Shown here piece by piece: positions 40,637-49,957 of a stretch of DNA of 64,000 nucleotides (positions are counted from its first letter, which is position 1; each line of letters starts with the position of its first letter). The stretch is from Gemmatimonadaceae bacterium (GTDB lineage: Bacteria; Gemmatimonadota; Gemmatimonadetes; Gemmatimonadales; Gemmatimonadaceae): assembly GCA_036496605.1 (NCBI GenBank), contig DASXKV010000050.1, positions 282,699 through 346,698 of the forward strand, read 5' to 3'. Under the pieces are notes generated by a model. It was not told where the DNA came from. It saw nothing but the letters and a program-made list of their open reading frames with translations, and searched no databases. Made by a program: the position numbers and the translations under genes.

Positions 40637-42979
40637 ATGCTCGCCTGTCTTGCACTGTGTCACGCTCTCGCCGCCGTTGAACCGAAGCCGCTGGCCACGT
40701 ACCTGGGCCGTGAGAATCAGATCCACATCCACATCCCGCGCGTCGAAACGGAGACCTCGGTCCGAATCGACGGCTCGCTGGGTGAACCGGTGTGGCGCTC
40801 GGCCGCCGTGTTGGCTGGGTTCTCACAATTCTCGCCGCAGGACGGCGTGCCCGCGGCAGATTCGACGCAGGTGCTGCTCTGGTATTCGCCGAGCGCCCTC
40901 TACGTCGGCATTCGCGCCTTCGAATCGCACGGCGCCGTTCACGCCACACTCGCCGATCGCGACAAGATCTCGGCTGACGACAACGTGCAGTTGCTCATCG
41001 GAACGTTTCACGACCGGCGACAGGCCTACGTTTTCGCGGTGAACCCGCTCGGTGTGCAGATGGACGGCATGCTCGTCGAGAACGGATTCGGCGCGCGAGG
41101 AAGTTGGACGCCGACGCTCGCCGGGCGCGCGTCGGCCGATCTCAGCCAGGACTTCGTGTTCGAGTCGAAGGGACGGCTCACGACGTTCGGCTACGAAGTC
41201 GAGCTTCGCATTCCGTTCAAGAGTCTCAAGTATCAGTCGGCGGCGGTGCAGACGTGGGACCTGAACGTCGTGCGCGAAGTGCAGCACTCGGGTTATGAGG
41301 ACAGTTGGGCGCCAGCGCTGCGAGCGAATGCGTCGTTCCTCGCGCAATCGGGAACGATCGAAGGACTGACTGGTCTCGACCGCGGCGTCGTCCTCGACGT
41401 CAATCCCGTCGTGACGCAACACGTGAACGGCGCTCCGGCGACAACGGGCGGCTGGGGATACCGCACCGAAAGCCCGCAGCTTGGCGGAACGGTGCGCTGG
41501 GGCCTGACGAACACGCTGACGATGACGGGAACCGCACATCCGGATTTCGCAGAAGTGGAATCCGACGCCGGACAGTTCGTGATCGATCCACGCCGGGCGC
41601 TTTTCTTTCCAGAAAAGCGCCCCTTTTTCATAGAGGGCCTCGAAGCGTTCAGCGTCCCGCACACGCTGATCTACACGCGTGACATCCTGCAGCCCGACGC
41701 GGCGCTCAAGCTCTCGGGCAAGATGAACGGTACGACGATCGGCTTCCTCTCCGCCGCGGACAACCCCGATATAACAGCCCACGGCGGAGAGCGCGCCATC
41801 TTCGATGTGATGCGCGCACAGCACGACTTTGGCAATCAGTCGCGAGTCGGCGTCGCGTACACGGATCGCATCCTCGGCGGCAACTACAACCGCGTCGCCG
41901 ACGTCGACGGACGACTCGCGTTCGGGGGCGCGTACAATGCGATCTTCCAGTATGCGGAAAGCTTCGACAAAACGCAGAACGTCGTGCGCGACGCGCCGCT
42001 CTGGACAGGCGCACTCGTCCGAAACGGGAAAGAATACGGCTTTCGATTTCTGCTGGACGGCATCAGCGACGACTTCATCGCGGGCAGCGGATTCATTTCG
42101 CGCGCCGGGATCGTGCACGGCCTCGCCGAACAGCGGTATACCTGGTACGCCAATCGTGGGTCGGTGCTCGAGGCCATCACTGGTTTAGTCAATTATGACG
42201 ACACCTGGGAGTACTCGCACTTTATGCGGGGCGACGACGCCCAGGATAAGAAGTTTCATACCAGCGCGACGGCCGCGTTTCGCGGCGGCTGGAACGTCGG
42301 CCTCGGCGTGTACTGGGAGTCGTTCGGATGGGATTCGACGCTCTACGCGAATTATCGAATCTTGTCGCCGGCGGGCGACACGCTCCCCTTCACCGGCGTC
42401 GCGCGAATCTTCAACCGCGATTACGTGTTTACGTTGGCGACACCGCAGTGGAAGGTCTTCAACGCCACGCTGCTCTACGTCGGTGGACAGGACGAGAATT
42501 TTTACGAGTGGGCGCAGGCTAATATCAACCTCGCGACGCTCACCGTGAGCATGCGGCCGAACGATCGCGTTCGCCTCGATGGGTCATACTCGTACCAGGA
42601 TTTCTGGCGGCGCAGCGACCGTTCGCTCGTCGCGCGCAATGCGATCCCGAGGCTCAAGGTTGAGTATCAACTCACGCGGTCGATCTTCCTGCGCGTCGTC
42701 GGCGAGTACGATTTCGGCGAGACCAACGATCTGCGCGACGAGACGCGGACGGAGTATCCGTTGCTCGTGAACGACGCACTGGCACTCGCGACGCGGTCGC
42801 GCACTCTCCGCGGCGATTATCTGTTCTCGTACACGCCGCGGCCCGGCACCGTTCTGTATGTCGGGTACGGTAACGCGGGCACGGGACTCCCCAACGCAAC
42901 GCGCCGGTTCGACTTCGAGCCGCTCCAGCGGACGTCGGACTACTTCTTCTTCAAGTACAGCTACTTGTTTCGAATGTAG
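40637..42979 (+). CDS. DUF5916 outer-membrane protein with CBM9-like domain
   Basis: 780 residues from ATG 40637. After a short hydrophobic N-terminus the first domain has 'VRIDGSLGEPVWRSAAVLAG', 'LLWYSPSALYVGIRAFESHG' and 'DRDKISADDNVQLLIGTFHD', a carbohydrate-binding-module-9-like sandwich. It is followed by DUF5916, marked by 'YEVELRIPFKSLKYQSAAVQ' and 'DPRRALFFPEKRPFFIEGLE'. The C-terminal half is rich in alternating aromatic strands (VLYVGYGNAGTGLPNATRRF, 'YFFFKYSYLFRM') with a C-terminal aromatic residue pattern, so it should be an outer-membrane beta barrel. The family is common in Gemmatimonadota and Bacteroidota and probably binds or cleaves sugars, but the activity is not known. No copy of the CCTAACG octamer occurs in it. 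Confidence 0.88.
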   Translation: MLACLALCHALAAVEPKPLATYLGRENQIHIHIPRVETETSVRIDGSLGEPVWRSAAVLAGFSQFSPQDGVPAADSTQVLLWYSPSALYVGIRAFESHGAVHATLADRDKISADDNVQLLIGTFHDRRQAYVFAVNPLGVQMDGMLVENGFGARGSWTPTLAGRASADLSQDFVFESKGRLTTFGYEVELRIPFKSLKYQSAAVQTWDLNVVREVQHSGYEDSWAPALRANASFLAQSGTIEGLTGLDRGVVLDVNPVVTQHVNGAPATTGGWGYRTESPQLGGTVRWGLTNTLTMTGTAHPDFAEVESDAGQFVIDPRRALFFPEKRPFFIEGLEAFSVPHTLIYTRDILQPDAALKLSGKMNGTTIGFLSAADNPDITAHGGERAIFDVMRAQHDFGNQSRVGVAYTDRILGGNYNRVADVDGRLAFGGAYNAIFQYAESFDKTQNVVRDAPLWTGALVRNGKEYGFRFLLDGISDDFIAGSGFISRAGIVHGLAEQRYTWYANRGSVLEAITGLVNYDDTWEYSHFMRGDDAQDKKFHTSATAAFRGGWNVGLGVYWESFGWDSTLYANYRILSPAGDTLPFTGVARIFNRDYVFTLATPQWKVFNATLLYVGGQDENFYEWAQANINLATLTVSMRPNDRVRLDGSYSYQDFWRRSDRSLVARNAIPRLKVEYQLTRSIFLRVVGEYDFGETNDLRDETRTEYPLLVNDALALATRSRTLRGDYLFSYTPRPGTVLYVGYGNAGTGLPNATRRFDFEPLQRTSDYFFFKYSYLFRM

Positions 42980-42995
42980 CGGCCGTGAAGAGACG

Positions 42996-45128
42996 CTAAT
43001 CCGTGAGCTTCCTCGCGAAGTAGGTGTACACGAGTGCCGACGTGTGCGCGCGCTCCTTCAGATTCGCGCCGGAGCCGTGGCCCCCTTCCACGACTTCGTA
43101 AAACAAATACGGATCGCCCAGTGCCGCCATCTTCGCCGCGAACTTGCGCGCGTGCTGCGGTCCGACCCGGTCGTCCTTCGTCGTCGTCCAGATGAGCGGC
43201 TCCGGATATTTCACTCCCTCCTTCAGGTTCTGATACGGCGACGTTCGCTCCCAGAACGCCCGCTCGTCCGCGTTCGACACGCTGCCGTACTCGCCCACCC
43301 ATGATGCGCCGGCGTCGATCTGTTCGAAGCGAAGCATGTCGAGCAGCGGCACCGCAATATCGACGGCGCGGAAGAGGTCGGGGTGTTGAGTCATCTCCAC
43401 TCCCATAAGAAGCCCTCCGTTCGAACCGCCCTCGATGCCGAGCCGCCGCGGACTCGTTATGCGACGAGTGATCAGATCCTGGGCCACTGCCGCAAAGTCA
43501 TCGTAGATCACCTGCCGGTGCGTCTTGAGTCCGGCCTCATGCCAAGCCGGCCCGAACTCGCCGCCGCCGCGGATGTTAGCAAGTACATACACCCCGCCCC
43601 GCTCGAGCCAGAGCTTTCCGCCTACGTCCTGGTAGTTGGGCGTCATCGAGATCTCGAATCCTCCGTAGGCCGTGAGGATCGTCGGATTCGAGCCGTCGAG
43701 CTTCATCCCCTTTGGATGGACCACGAAGTACGGGATCCTGGTTCCGTCGGTGGACGCAGCCTCGAGCTGCTCCACCGTGTCGCGCGACGCGTCGAATTGG
43801 GCGCGTCGCGATTTCACTTTCGACACCGCGCCCGTGCGCGCGTCGGCAAGCCAGACGCTGCTCGGCGTGAGGAATCCCTCGACGTTCACGAAGGCCTCGT
43901 GGCCGCGCGGGTTCGTGCTGGCCACGCCTAACGCGAGGTTGTCGGGAAAGGAGAGCCGCTCGTGCGTCCACGTGCCGTCGCTCTTGCGCGTGAACTGGAA
44001 GATTCGGCCGCGCACGTTTTGGTTGACGGCGACGAGAAGCGCATCATGTGTCGCGCCGGCGTCCTCCACCGATTCGCGCGGACCCGGCTGATAGATCGTG
44101 GTCGGCGCCAGGTGGCCAGGGTCCTTCGCTCCAGCAGCCGCATCGAAGCTCGCGAGTGAGCCGGCGGCGATGTGAGACGTGCCGATCTCCCACGGCTCGG
44201 ACAGGCGTACAACCACCTGCCCGTCGAGCATGTCCACGAACCTCGCCTTCGCGGGGATCGACAGCTCGCTCACGCCATCAGTGGTGACGACGAATTTTTT
44301 CGACTCGAAGAATGTGACGCCGCGGCTGATGATCGTGATGCGATGACCTGTGCCGTCATTCAGAGTCGTGGGATCCGACGGTAGCTCGTCCGTCGGAGCG
44401 CCGCGGAAGATTTCGACGGCAGCCGACAGCGGCTGTCCGCGCACGACTCGCTTGACGACATACGCATACCCTGACTTCGTGAGCTCGCCGGGGTTCCATT
44501 CGCGCGCGACGAGCAGCGTGTCCTGTCCCATCCACGCGAAGCCTTGCTTGCCGTGTGGCAGTACGAATCCGTCCTTCACGAAAGAGCGCCTAACGAGGTC
44601 GAACTCGCGCACCGTGCTCGCGTCCTCGCCGCCGTCGGAGAGGGAGATCAGGCAGCGCCTGTCCGCTGGCGGCAGGCAGTCCGCGCCTTGCCACACCCAG
44701 TTCGCCTTCTCGGCTCGGGCGAGCGAATCGAGGTCGAGCACCGTCGTCCATTGCGGTGACGCGGTGCCGTAGCTTGCGACGGTCGTGCGGCGCCAGATGC
44801 CGCGCACATGTGCGCTGTCCTGCCAGAAATTGTACAGCTGACCGCCGATGAATCGCGCGTACGGAATCCGGTCATTCGACTGAGCGATCGCGAGCGCCTC
44901 GGCGTAGAATTGCCCGTAACGCGGATCTTTCTCGAGCACCGCCGTCGTCTTCGCGTTCTCGTCACGTACCCACTTCATGGCACGATCTCCGTGCTGCTCC
45001 TCGAGCCACAGGTACGCATCGGGGCGCTGGCTCGAACTGGAGGCCTGCTGCTGCGCCGACGCGAGTTGCGCGGCGATCAGCGGGATCACGAGAGAATAGA
45101 GAAGGGCCATGCGAGCGCTGGAGATCAT
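42996..45128 (-). CDS. Prolyl oligopeptidase (S9A)
   Basis: 710 residues from ATG 45128 with GGAG eight bases upstream. The signal peptide MISSARMALLYSLVIPLIAA ends near ASAQ. 'DAYLWLEEQHGDRAMKWVRD' is the prolyl-oligopeptidase N-terminal motif (Y-x-W-L-E). The propeller follows. The hydrolase has 'RRLGIEGGSNGGLLMGVEMT' with Ser near residue 570, 'TTKDDRVGPQHARKFAAKMA' with Asp near 652 and 'EVVEGGHGSGANLKERAHTS' with His near 684. It should cut after proline in short peptides in the periplasm. The longer frame upstream reads through a dispersed repeat and is spurious. Confidence 0.93.
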   Translation of the reverse strand: MISSARMALLYSLVIPLIAAQLASAQQQASSSSQRPDAYLWLEEQHGDRAMKWVRDENAKTTAVLEKDPRYGQFYAEALAIAQSNDRIPYARFIGGQLYNFWQDSAHVRGIWRRTTVASYGTASPQWTTVLDLDSLARAEKANWVWQGADCLPPADRRCLISLSDGGEDASTVREFDLVRRSFVKDGFVLPHGKQGFAWMGQDTLLVAREWNPGELTKSGYAYVVKRVVRGQPLSAAVEIFRGAPTDELPSDPTTLNDGTGHRITIISRGVTFFESKKFVVTTDGVSELSIPAKARFVDMLDGQVVVRLSEPWEIGTSHIAAGSLASFDAAAGAKDPGHLAPTTIYQPGPRESVEDAGATHDALLVAVNQNVRGRIFQFTRKSDGTWTHERLSFPDNLALGVASTNPRGHEAFVNVEGFLTPSSVWLADARTGAVSKVKSRRAQFDASRDTVEQLEAASTDGTRIPYFVVHPKGMKLDGSNPTILTAYGGFEISMTPNYQDVGGKLWLERGGVYVLANIRGGGEFGPAWHEAGLKTHRQVIYDDFAAVAQDLITRRITSPRRLGIEGGSNGGLLMGVEMTQHPDLFRAVDIAVPLLDMLRFEQIDAGASWVGEYGSVSNADERAFWERTSPYQNLKEGVKYPEPLIWTTTKDDRVGPQHARKFAAKMAALGDPYLFYEVVEGGHGSGANLKERAHTSALVYTYFARKLTD

Positions 45129-45181
45129 TGTGACTCCGGAATGACTCGGCAAATCATGTCGCGTTGAACGAGCGCTTATCT

Positions 45182-45228
45182 TGTCATCCTGAGGAGCGAA
45201 GCGCCAGCGAAGCGACGAAGGATCTACC
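45182..45228 (+). repeat. TGTCATCCTGAG dispersed repeat (copy)
   Basis: TTGTCATCCTGAGGAGCGAA followed by GCGCCAGCGAAGCGACGAAG and GATCTACC. Matches 40359-40405 in the same orientation. Read as protein it gives the familiar spurious CHPEERSASEATKD, which should not be included in the next gene. Confidence 0.75.
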
Positions 45229-45277
45229 AGAGCTTGCTCGAAGCCGGCCACTGAAATGGGATGGTTGCGTTGGACTC

Positions 45278-45745
45278 ATGATTCTCCGAAGACTCAAGGC
45301 CATCGTTGTCACTGCCGGCATCTGGGCAGCGGCGTGGCTGCCGCTCGGCTTCTTGTACGGGCTGTTGGTGTTCTGGCAATCACGCCCTTCGGACGCGCTG
45401 CTCGATAAAACCGTCGACCCGTGGCCAATTATCGGGCGCATGATGATTGTATGGACGCTCTGGGGAGCCGTCGTCGGTGCGATGTTTGCCCTCGGCGTAC
45501 TCGTCGCGGAACGGCGACGCAGCCTGGGCGAACTGTCCGCCTGGCGCTTCGGAATCCTCGGCGGACTGGCAGCCGCGATGTTGCCAGTCTACTTCTTTGT
45601 TGAGAGCGTCCGTCACGAAGGCCATCCCCGGCCTCGCTTCATTGTCGTCATCGCTCTTGTTGTGCTGTACGGCGCAGCAACCGCGGTCGCGATGCTCCGC
45701 AGTGCGCGGGCCGGCGTAACGAGCGTCGATCGCCAGCCCGCGTGA
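45278..45745 (+). CDS. Hypothetical four-helix membrane protein
   Basis: 155 residues from ATG 45278. Hydrophobic helices: 'AIVVTAGIWAAAWLPLGFLY', 'MMIVWTLWGAVVGAMFALGV', 'FGILGGLAAAMLPVYFFVES' and 'FIVVIALVVLYGAATAVAML'. The loops carry charged residues (VAERRRSLGELSAWR). The start is set by the protein-like character: upstream codons to 45164 are a dispersed repeat. I cannot name a family. It lies upstream of the PadR gene but ends 40 bp before that gene's promoter, so it is separate. Confidence 0.6.
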   Translation: MILRRLKAIVVTAGIWAAAWLPLGFLYGLLVFWQSRPSDALLDKTVDPWPIIGRMMIVWTLWGAVVGAMFALGVLVAERRRSLGELSAWRFGILGGLAAAMLPVYFFVESVRHEGHPRPRFIVVIALVVLYGAATAVAMLRSARAGVTSVDRQPA

Positions 45746-45788
45746 GAGAACGTTACCGGGAAATCAATCGCTACTATCTAGATTGACG

Positions 45789-45817
45789 TTGACATCCGAC
45801 GAGCGGTACCCTATTCT
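45789..45817 (+). promoter_or_regulatory. Sigma70-like promoter of the PadR-ADOP operon
   Basis: TTGACA (45789-45794), 17-base spacer, TATTCT (45812-45817). Transcription should start near 45824, about 40 bp before the PadR ATG. A TCTAGATT sequence just upstream could be part of an operator. Confidence 0.6.
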
Positions 45818-45864
45818 ACTCTAGGCCTTGAGTGAATTGGGGTGTCATCCCGTAATGTGGGTGC

Positions 45865-46212
45865 ATGGTGCTTGACGCAACCGCGCGCGACCTCTTTCCC
45901 GGCGCCCTCGAGATGATGGTGCTCCGGCTGCTGAAACAGCGGCCGATGCACGGGTACGCACTCGTCCAGCGGATCCAGCAGGCGTCCAACAATCTCTTGC
46001 AGGTCGAAGAAGGGTCGCTCTATCCTGCTCTTCAGCGTTTGCTCAAGGACCGTCTCGTCGAAGCCGAATGGGGCATATCGGCGACCAATCGGCGCGTCCG
46101 CATCTATCGCATCACGCGCGCGGGCACCAAGCATCTCGGCGTCGAGATCTCGCGCTTCGAGCGCATGCTCGAAGGCATCACCCTCGTCCTCGCGCTCGGC
46201 GGCAATATATGA
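45865..46212 (+). CDS. PadR family transcriptional regulator
   Basis: 115 residues. 'LFPGALEMMVLRLLKQRPMH' and 'GYALVQRIQQASNNLLQVEE' form the winged-helix N-terminus, 'GSLYPALQRLLKDRLVEAEW' is the PadR signature, 'NRRVRIYRITRAGTKHL' the wing and helix. The C-terminal helix is short (subfamily s1). Such PadR proteins repress the neighbouring transporter gene until a ligand binds. The stop overlaps the ATG of the ADOP permease by four bases (ATGA). Confidence 0.92.
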   Translation: MVLDATARDLFPGALEMMVLRLLKQRPMHGYALVQRIQQASNNLLQVEEGSLYPALQRLLKDRLVEAEWGISATNRRVRIYRITRAGTKHLGVEISRFERMLEGITLVLALGGNI

Positions 46213-48863
46213 AATGGCTCGACCGGCTCCTGCAGCGGCGGCGCCTCTACGACGACCTGGCATGCGAGATCCGATCGCACCTCGACGAGAAGACCGACGA
46301 GTTGATCGCGCGTGGGCTCGCGCCCGCCGCGGCGCGCGCCGCCGCGCGCCGCGCGTTCGGCAACGTCACCCGCATCCAGGAGCAGGGCCGCGACGTGTGG
46401 CAGTGGCCCACCATCGACTCGATGCTCGCGGACGGACGCTTCGCGCTCCGACAGATGCGGCGCGTGCCGACGCTCTCGATCACGATCGTCCTGACACTCG
46501 CGATCGGCATCGCCGCGACGGCAACCGTGTTCAGTTGGACGAGGAGCGTGCTCCTCGATCCGCTCCCCGGCGCAGGAGCGCCGAGCCGCGTGATGGCACT
46601 CGAGACGACGACCGCCTCGGGCAGCTGGACACCGACATCGTGGCTCGATTACCGCGACTTTCGCCGATACCTTAAATCCTTCGACGGACTCGCGGCCGCG
46701 TATCCCACCGCGCTTGCTTTCGGCGACGCGTTAAACACGGAACGCATATGGGGCGAGCTCGTGTCCGCGAACTTCTTCGACGTGCTTCGCGTACGCCCGG
46801 CCCTGGGGAGCTTTTTCCCCTCGGGGGTGGAGGAATCGGAGGGCGCACAACCGGTCGTCGTCATCAGTCATTCCTTGTGGCAGCGACGCTGGCATGGCGA
46901 CAGCACTGTCATCGGCCGGGTGGTCGACATCAACCGCTTCCCGTTCCGCGTCGTGGGCGTGGCGGCGCGGGAGTTCCATGGCTCGATGCCAGGTGAGCAG
47001 TTCGACGCGTGGGTGCCGGCCGCGATGCTGGGGCAAATCGTGCCGACGGGAGCGTGGTGGCTCCGCGATCGTGGCACACGCACGTTCCGCGTGCTCGCGC
47101 GACTGCGTGACGGCGTGACGTTAGGCGCCGCACGCTCCGAAGTGGAAGCGTTGGCGGCGCTCGCGGCGCAAGCAAACGGCGCGGTGAGCAAGGGTATGGG
47201 CGGCCGACTGATGCCCCTGTGGCAGTCGCATTATGGCGCTCAGGACGCCCTGCGTTCGCCGCTCGTCGTGCTTCTCGTCGCGTGCGCGCTCGTGCTGCTC
47301 ATCGTCTGCGCGAACGCGGCGAGTCTGCTCCTGGCGCGCGCAACGGCGAGGGCGCGCGAGCTCGGGCTGCGGATGGCGCTTGGCGCACCGCGCGGCCGCT
47401 TGTTGCGTCAGCTGCTCACCGAGGCCTCGCTGCTCGCGGTGAGCGGCGCGGCGATTGGTCTCGTGTGCACGATATGGCTGGCGCGTTCGCTGAACACACT
47501 TGTTCCGTCGTTCGCGCGGCCGATGCTGCGTGCGCCGCAGGTGAACGGCACCCTGCTGGCATTCACGGCGCTTCTGGCCGTGGGAGTGACAGTGCTGGCC
47601 GGTCTCGTTCCCGCGCTGCAAGGCTCGCGAGCAGCGTTAGTCGAGCGGCTCGCCGGCGGCGGTGAACGCGGAGCCGTCGGAAGTCGGCAGATGACGCGGG
47701 CTCGACGCACGCTCGTCACGATCGAGATGACGCTGGCCGTCGTGTCACTCGTGGGTGCAGGATTGTTCTACGAGAGCTTCCGCCATACGCGCGACGTGTC
47801 GCCCGGCTTCGATCCGAACGGGGTGGCGATGGCCTCGGTGAGCCTAACGCTCGCCGGCTATGACTCGGCGCAGGGCGAGGCCTTTCTCACGAACACCGCC
47901 GATCGTCTCGCTCGAGAGCCCGGCGTCACCGACGTGACGTACACCGATTATGTGCCACTCAGTTTCGGGCCCGGCTCGTGGGAAGATCTGCGCGTCGAAG
48001 GCTATGCGCCGGCGCCGAACGAGAATATGAAGTTGTATCGCGCGGCGATCGGACCGAACTATTTCAAGGTGCTCCACGTGCCGCTGGCGGCCGGCCGCGA
48101 ATTCACGCTCGCCGACGATTCGGCGCACGCCGCGGTCATGATCGTCAACGAAGCATTCATCCGACGGTTTCTCGGTGGCGGGCCCGCAATCGGTGTGCGG
48201 GTCCATGGGTGGGGTCGTTGGTTCACCATCGTTGGCGTCTCGAAGGACACCAAGTTCTACCGCCTCACGGAGTCGCCGACGCCCTACTTCTACGTCCCCG
48301 TGCGCCAGGTGTATCGGCCCGAATACAGCTACGCGTTCCTCGTGCGCACCGCGGGTCCGCTACCGAACGCGGTGCAGGCGATCGAGCACGCGGTGCGCGC
48401 TATCGATCCGAGTGTGCCGCTGTTCAATGCGATGTCGTTCGCGACGTACGTCAATGGACCACTCGAGGGCCAGCACGCCGCCATGCAACTTTTGATAATG
48501 CTTGCCGCGATTGCGTCGCTGCTCGCGGCGATCGGATTGTACGGCGTCGTGAGCTACGCAGTGGCGCAGCGCACGAAGGAGATCGGGATCCGCGTTGCCC
48601 TCGGCGCGCGGCAACACGACGTGTTACAGGTCGTCGTTGGGCACGTCGGTAGGTTGCTGCTGGTCGGTGTGGTGCTGGGACTCGGCATCTCTATCGGCGT
48701 GGCGCGACTCGTCGCATCGATGCTGTATCAGGTACCGCCCGCTAGCGTCGCCGTGTTCGCGGCGGCTGCTACGGTGATGGTCTTGGTGTCGCTCGTGGCG
48801 ACGGGCGTCCCGGCACGTCGCGCATTGCGCATTGCGGCGGTTGTAGCGCTGCGGGAAGATTGA
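46209..48863 (+). CDS. ADOP-type permease coupled to PadR
   Basis: 884 residues. A cytoplasmic prefix domain (WLDRLLQRRRLYDDLACEIR, 'SHLDEKTDELIARGLAPAAA') precedes the first helix 'TLSITIVLTLAIGIAATATV'. The first MacB-PCD/FtsX pair follows ('LIVCANAASLLLARATARAR', 'ELGLRMALGAPRGRLLRQLL') and then the second ('YGVVSYAVAQRTKEIGIRVA', 'LGARQHDVLQVVVGHVGRLL'). It ends 'VVALRED', like the permease ending at 32759, and both are followed by the same 51-bp repeat. No ATPase gene is next to it, so an unlinked ATPase is needed if it is an ABC transporter. Confidence 0.92.
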   Translation: MKWLDRLLQRRRLYDDLACEIRSHLDEKTDELIARGLAPAAARAAARRAFGNVTRIQEQGRDVWQWPTIDSMLADGRFALRQMRRVPTLSITIVLTLAIGIAATATVFSWTRSVLLDPLPGAGAPSRVMALETTTASGSWTPTSWLDYRDFRRYLKSFDGLAAAYPTALAFGDALNTERIWGELVSANFFDVLRVRPALGSFFPSGVEESEGAQPVVVISHSLWQRRWHGDSTVIGRVVDINRFPFRVVGVAAREFHGSMPGEQFDAWVPAAMLGQIVPTGAWWLRDRGTRTFRVLARLRDGVTLGAARSEVEALAALAAQANGAVSKGMGGRLMPLWQSHYGAQDALRSPLVVLLVACALVLLIVCANAASLLLARATARARELGLRMALGAPRGRLLRQLLTEASLLAVSGAAIGLVCTIWLARSLNTLVPSFARPMLRAPQVNGTLLAFTALLAVGVTVLAGLVPALQGSRAALVERLAGGGERGAVGSRQMTRARRTLVTIEMTLAVVSLVGAGLFYESFRHTRDVSPGFDPNGVAMASVSLTLAGYDSAQGEAFLTNTADRLAREPGVTDVTYTDYVPLSFGPGSWEDLRVEGYAPAPNENMKLYRAAIGPNYFKVLHVPLAAGREFTLADDSAHAAVMIVNEAFIRRFLGGGPAIGVRVHGWGRWFTIVGVSKDTKFYRLTESPTPYFYVPVRQVYRPEYSYAFLVRTAGPLPNAVQAIEHAVRAIDPSVPLFNAMSFATYVNGPLEGQHAAMQLLIMLAAIASLLAAIGLYGVVSYAVAQRTKEIGIRVALGARQHDVLQVVVGHVGRLLLVGVVLGLGISIGVARLVASMLYQVPPASVAVFAAAATVMVLVSLVATGVPARRALRIAAVVALRED

Positions 48864-48870
48864 TCGCGTC

Positions 48871-48921
48871 CGCTCAGCGATACTCAGCCCAGCTCAGCGC
48901 GAGCAGTTCACCATGGCTCAT
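48871..48921. repeat. 51-bp repeat downstream of ADOP (copy 2)
   Basis: CTCAGCGATA, CTCAGCCCAG and CTCAGCGCGA, then GCAGTTCACCAT and GGCTCAT. It overlaps the last codons of the AraC gene. See 32766. Confidence 0.7.
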
Positions 48922-49783
48922 GCTCCTGGCTCTCGATCTGGGAAAGCCTTGGTCGGCCACGGACACACCGCCGATACTCGGCCGGGGTGACGCCAAGGCG
49001 CATGCGGAACTGTCGCGTGAAGTGACTCTGGTCGACGTAGCCCGCGCTGACCGCGATCTCCGCGATCGATGCATCGCTCGTGGCCAATTGCTCGGCAGCC
49101 CAATCGGCACGCAGTGCGCGCACGTAATCGGCGAATGTCTTATGAAAGTGCCGACGAAAACTGCGCGAGAGATGACAGGGATGAATTTCCGCAGCGGCTG
49201 CTAAGTCGCCGAGCGTCAGCCTATCGCGAAAACGCGCGTGCAATAGTTCGCGAATGCGCGCCACCCAGCGCGGGTCATCGCGGGCCGCACTCTGTTGCCG
49301 AATCGCCCGCACCCCGCGCGCCATGATCTGGATGATCAGCGCTTCGATCGCCAGTGGAGACGCGGAGTCGGAAAGGCGCATCTCGTCGACGATTCGCCGA
49401 CCGTCGGCCGCAATGACTGCGTCACTTCGAAGGCTGACTTCACTCGTTAAGCGACCGACCCCCGCCATCTCGTCGAAGTGTCGCGCGTTAGGCTGTACGA
49501 CAACCACACGTGCTCCGCGCGTTCCAGAGACGTTCGAGTGCATCTCGCCGAGTGGCTCAGTCCAGACACATCTTTCCGTGCAATCGAGCGCGCGCCGCGC
49601 GATCGAGGTGAGGAACGAGCCCTCGAGCATGACGGCGACGATCGGCCGGTCGTGTGTGTGCGGCTGAAGGCAGACACCGGGTGGAAACCATGCGTGCGCT
49701 ACACCCCCGCTCGGGGTTTCGACGTTCACGAAGCGGGGGCTTCCCATCGTCACCGGCACAGCGCGCGAAACGAGATCGCTCAT
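48908..49783 (-). CDS. AraC family transcriptional regulator
   Basis: 291 residues. The N-terminal half is a cupin-like ligand-binding domain: 'VAHAWFPPGVCLQPHTHDRP' (His-rich metal loop) and 'IVAVMLEGSFLTSI'. The C-terminal half holds two helix-turn-helix motifs: 'LTLGDLAAAAEIHPCHLSRS' with 'FRRHFHKTFADYVRALRADW', then 'ASIAEIAVSAGYVDQSHFTR' with 'QFRMRLGVTPAEYRR', the AraC signature. The gene is divergent from the lipoprotein gene at 49958. A palindrome (CACCAG-T-CTGGTG) sits 12 bp upstream of its start and may be its operator. The last codons lie in the 51-bp repeat. Confidence 0.9.
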   Translation of the reverse strand: MSDLVSRAVPVTMGSPRFVNVETPSGGVAHAWFPPGVCLQPHTHDRPIVAVMLEGSFLTSIARRALDCTERCVWTEPLGEMHSNVSGTRGARVVVVQPNARHFDEMAGVGRLTSEVSLRSDAVIAADGRRIVDEMRLSDSASPLAIEALIIQIMARGVRAIRQQSAARDDPRWVARIRELLHARFRDRLTLGDLAAAAEIHPCHLSRSFRRHFHKTFADYVRALRADWAAEQLATSDASIAEIAVSAGYVDQSHFTRQFRMRLGVTPAEYRRCVRGRPRLSQIESQEHEPW

Positions 49784-49794
49784 CTCTCAGGTTA

Positions 49795-49807
49795 CACCAG
49801 TCTGGTG
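49795..49807. promoter_or_regulatory. Candidate operator between AraC and lipoprotein genes
   Basis: CACCAG-T-CTGGTG, a perfect 6+1+6 inverted repeat located between divergent genes, next to the AraC start codon. A 13-bp perfect palindrome here is suggestive, but AraC proteins often bind direct repeats. Confidence 0.4.
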
Positions 49808-49957
49808 CGTTCGCCCAGGCAAAGCGCGTACAAGGGAGTCAACGACGTGCAAGACGGCGCGAGTTGTCGTGCCTAGCATAAAGTGCGAGTCGACCGGCGC
49901 ACAAGCATCCGCGCGCCGATCGGCGTGTCGAGCCGTCCTTTGGAGCGGAGAGATCTG

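Noticed and set aside
45164..45277. N-terminal extension of the membrane protein at 45278 and of the prolyl oligopeptidase
   Set aside because: It is the translation of a dispersed repeat (CHPEERSASEATKD type), a well-known annotation artefact.
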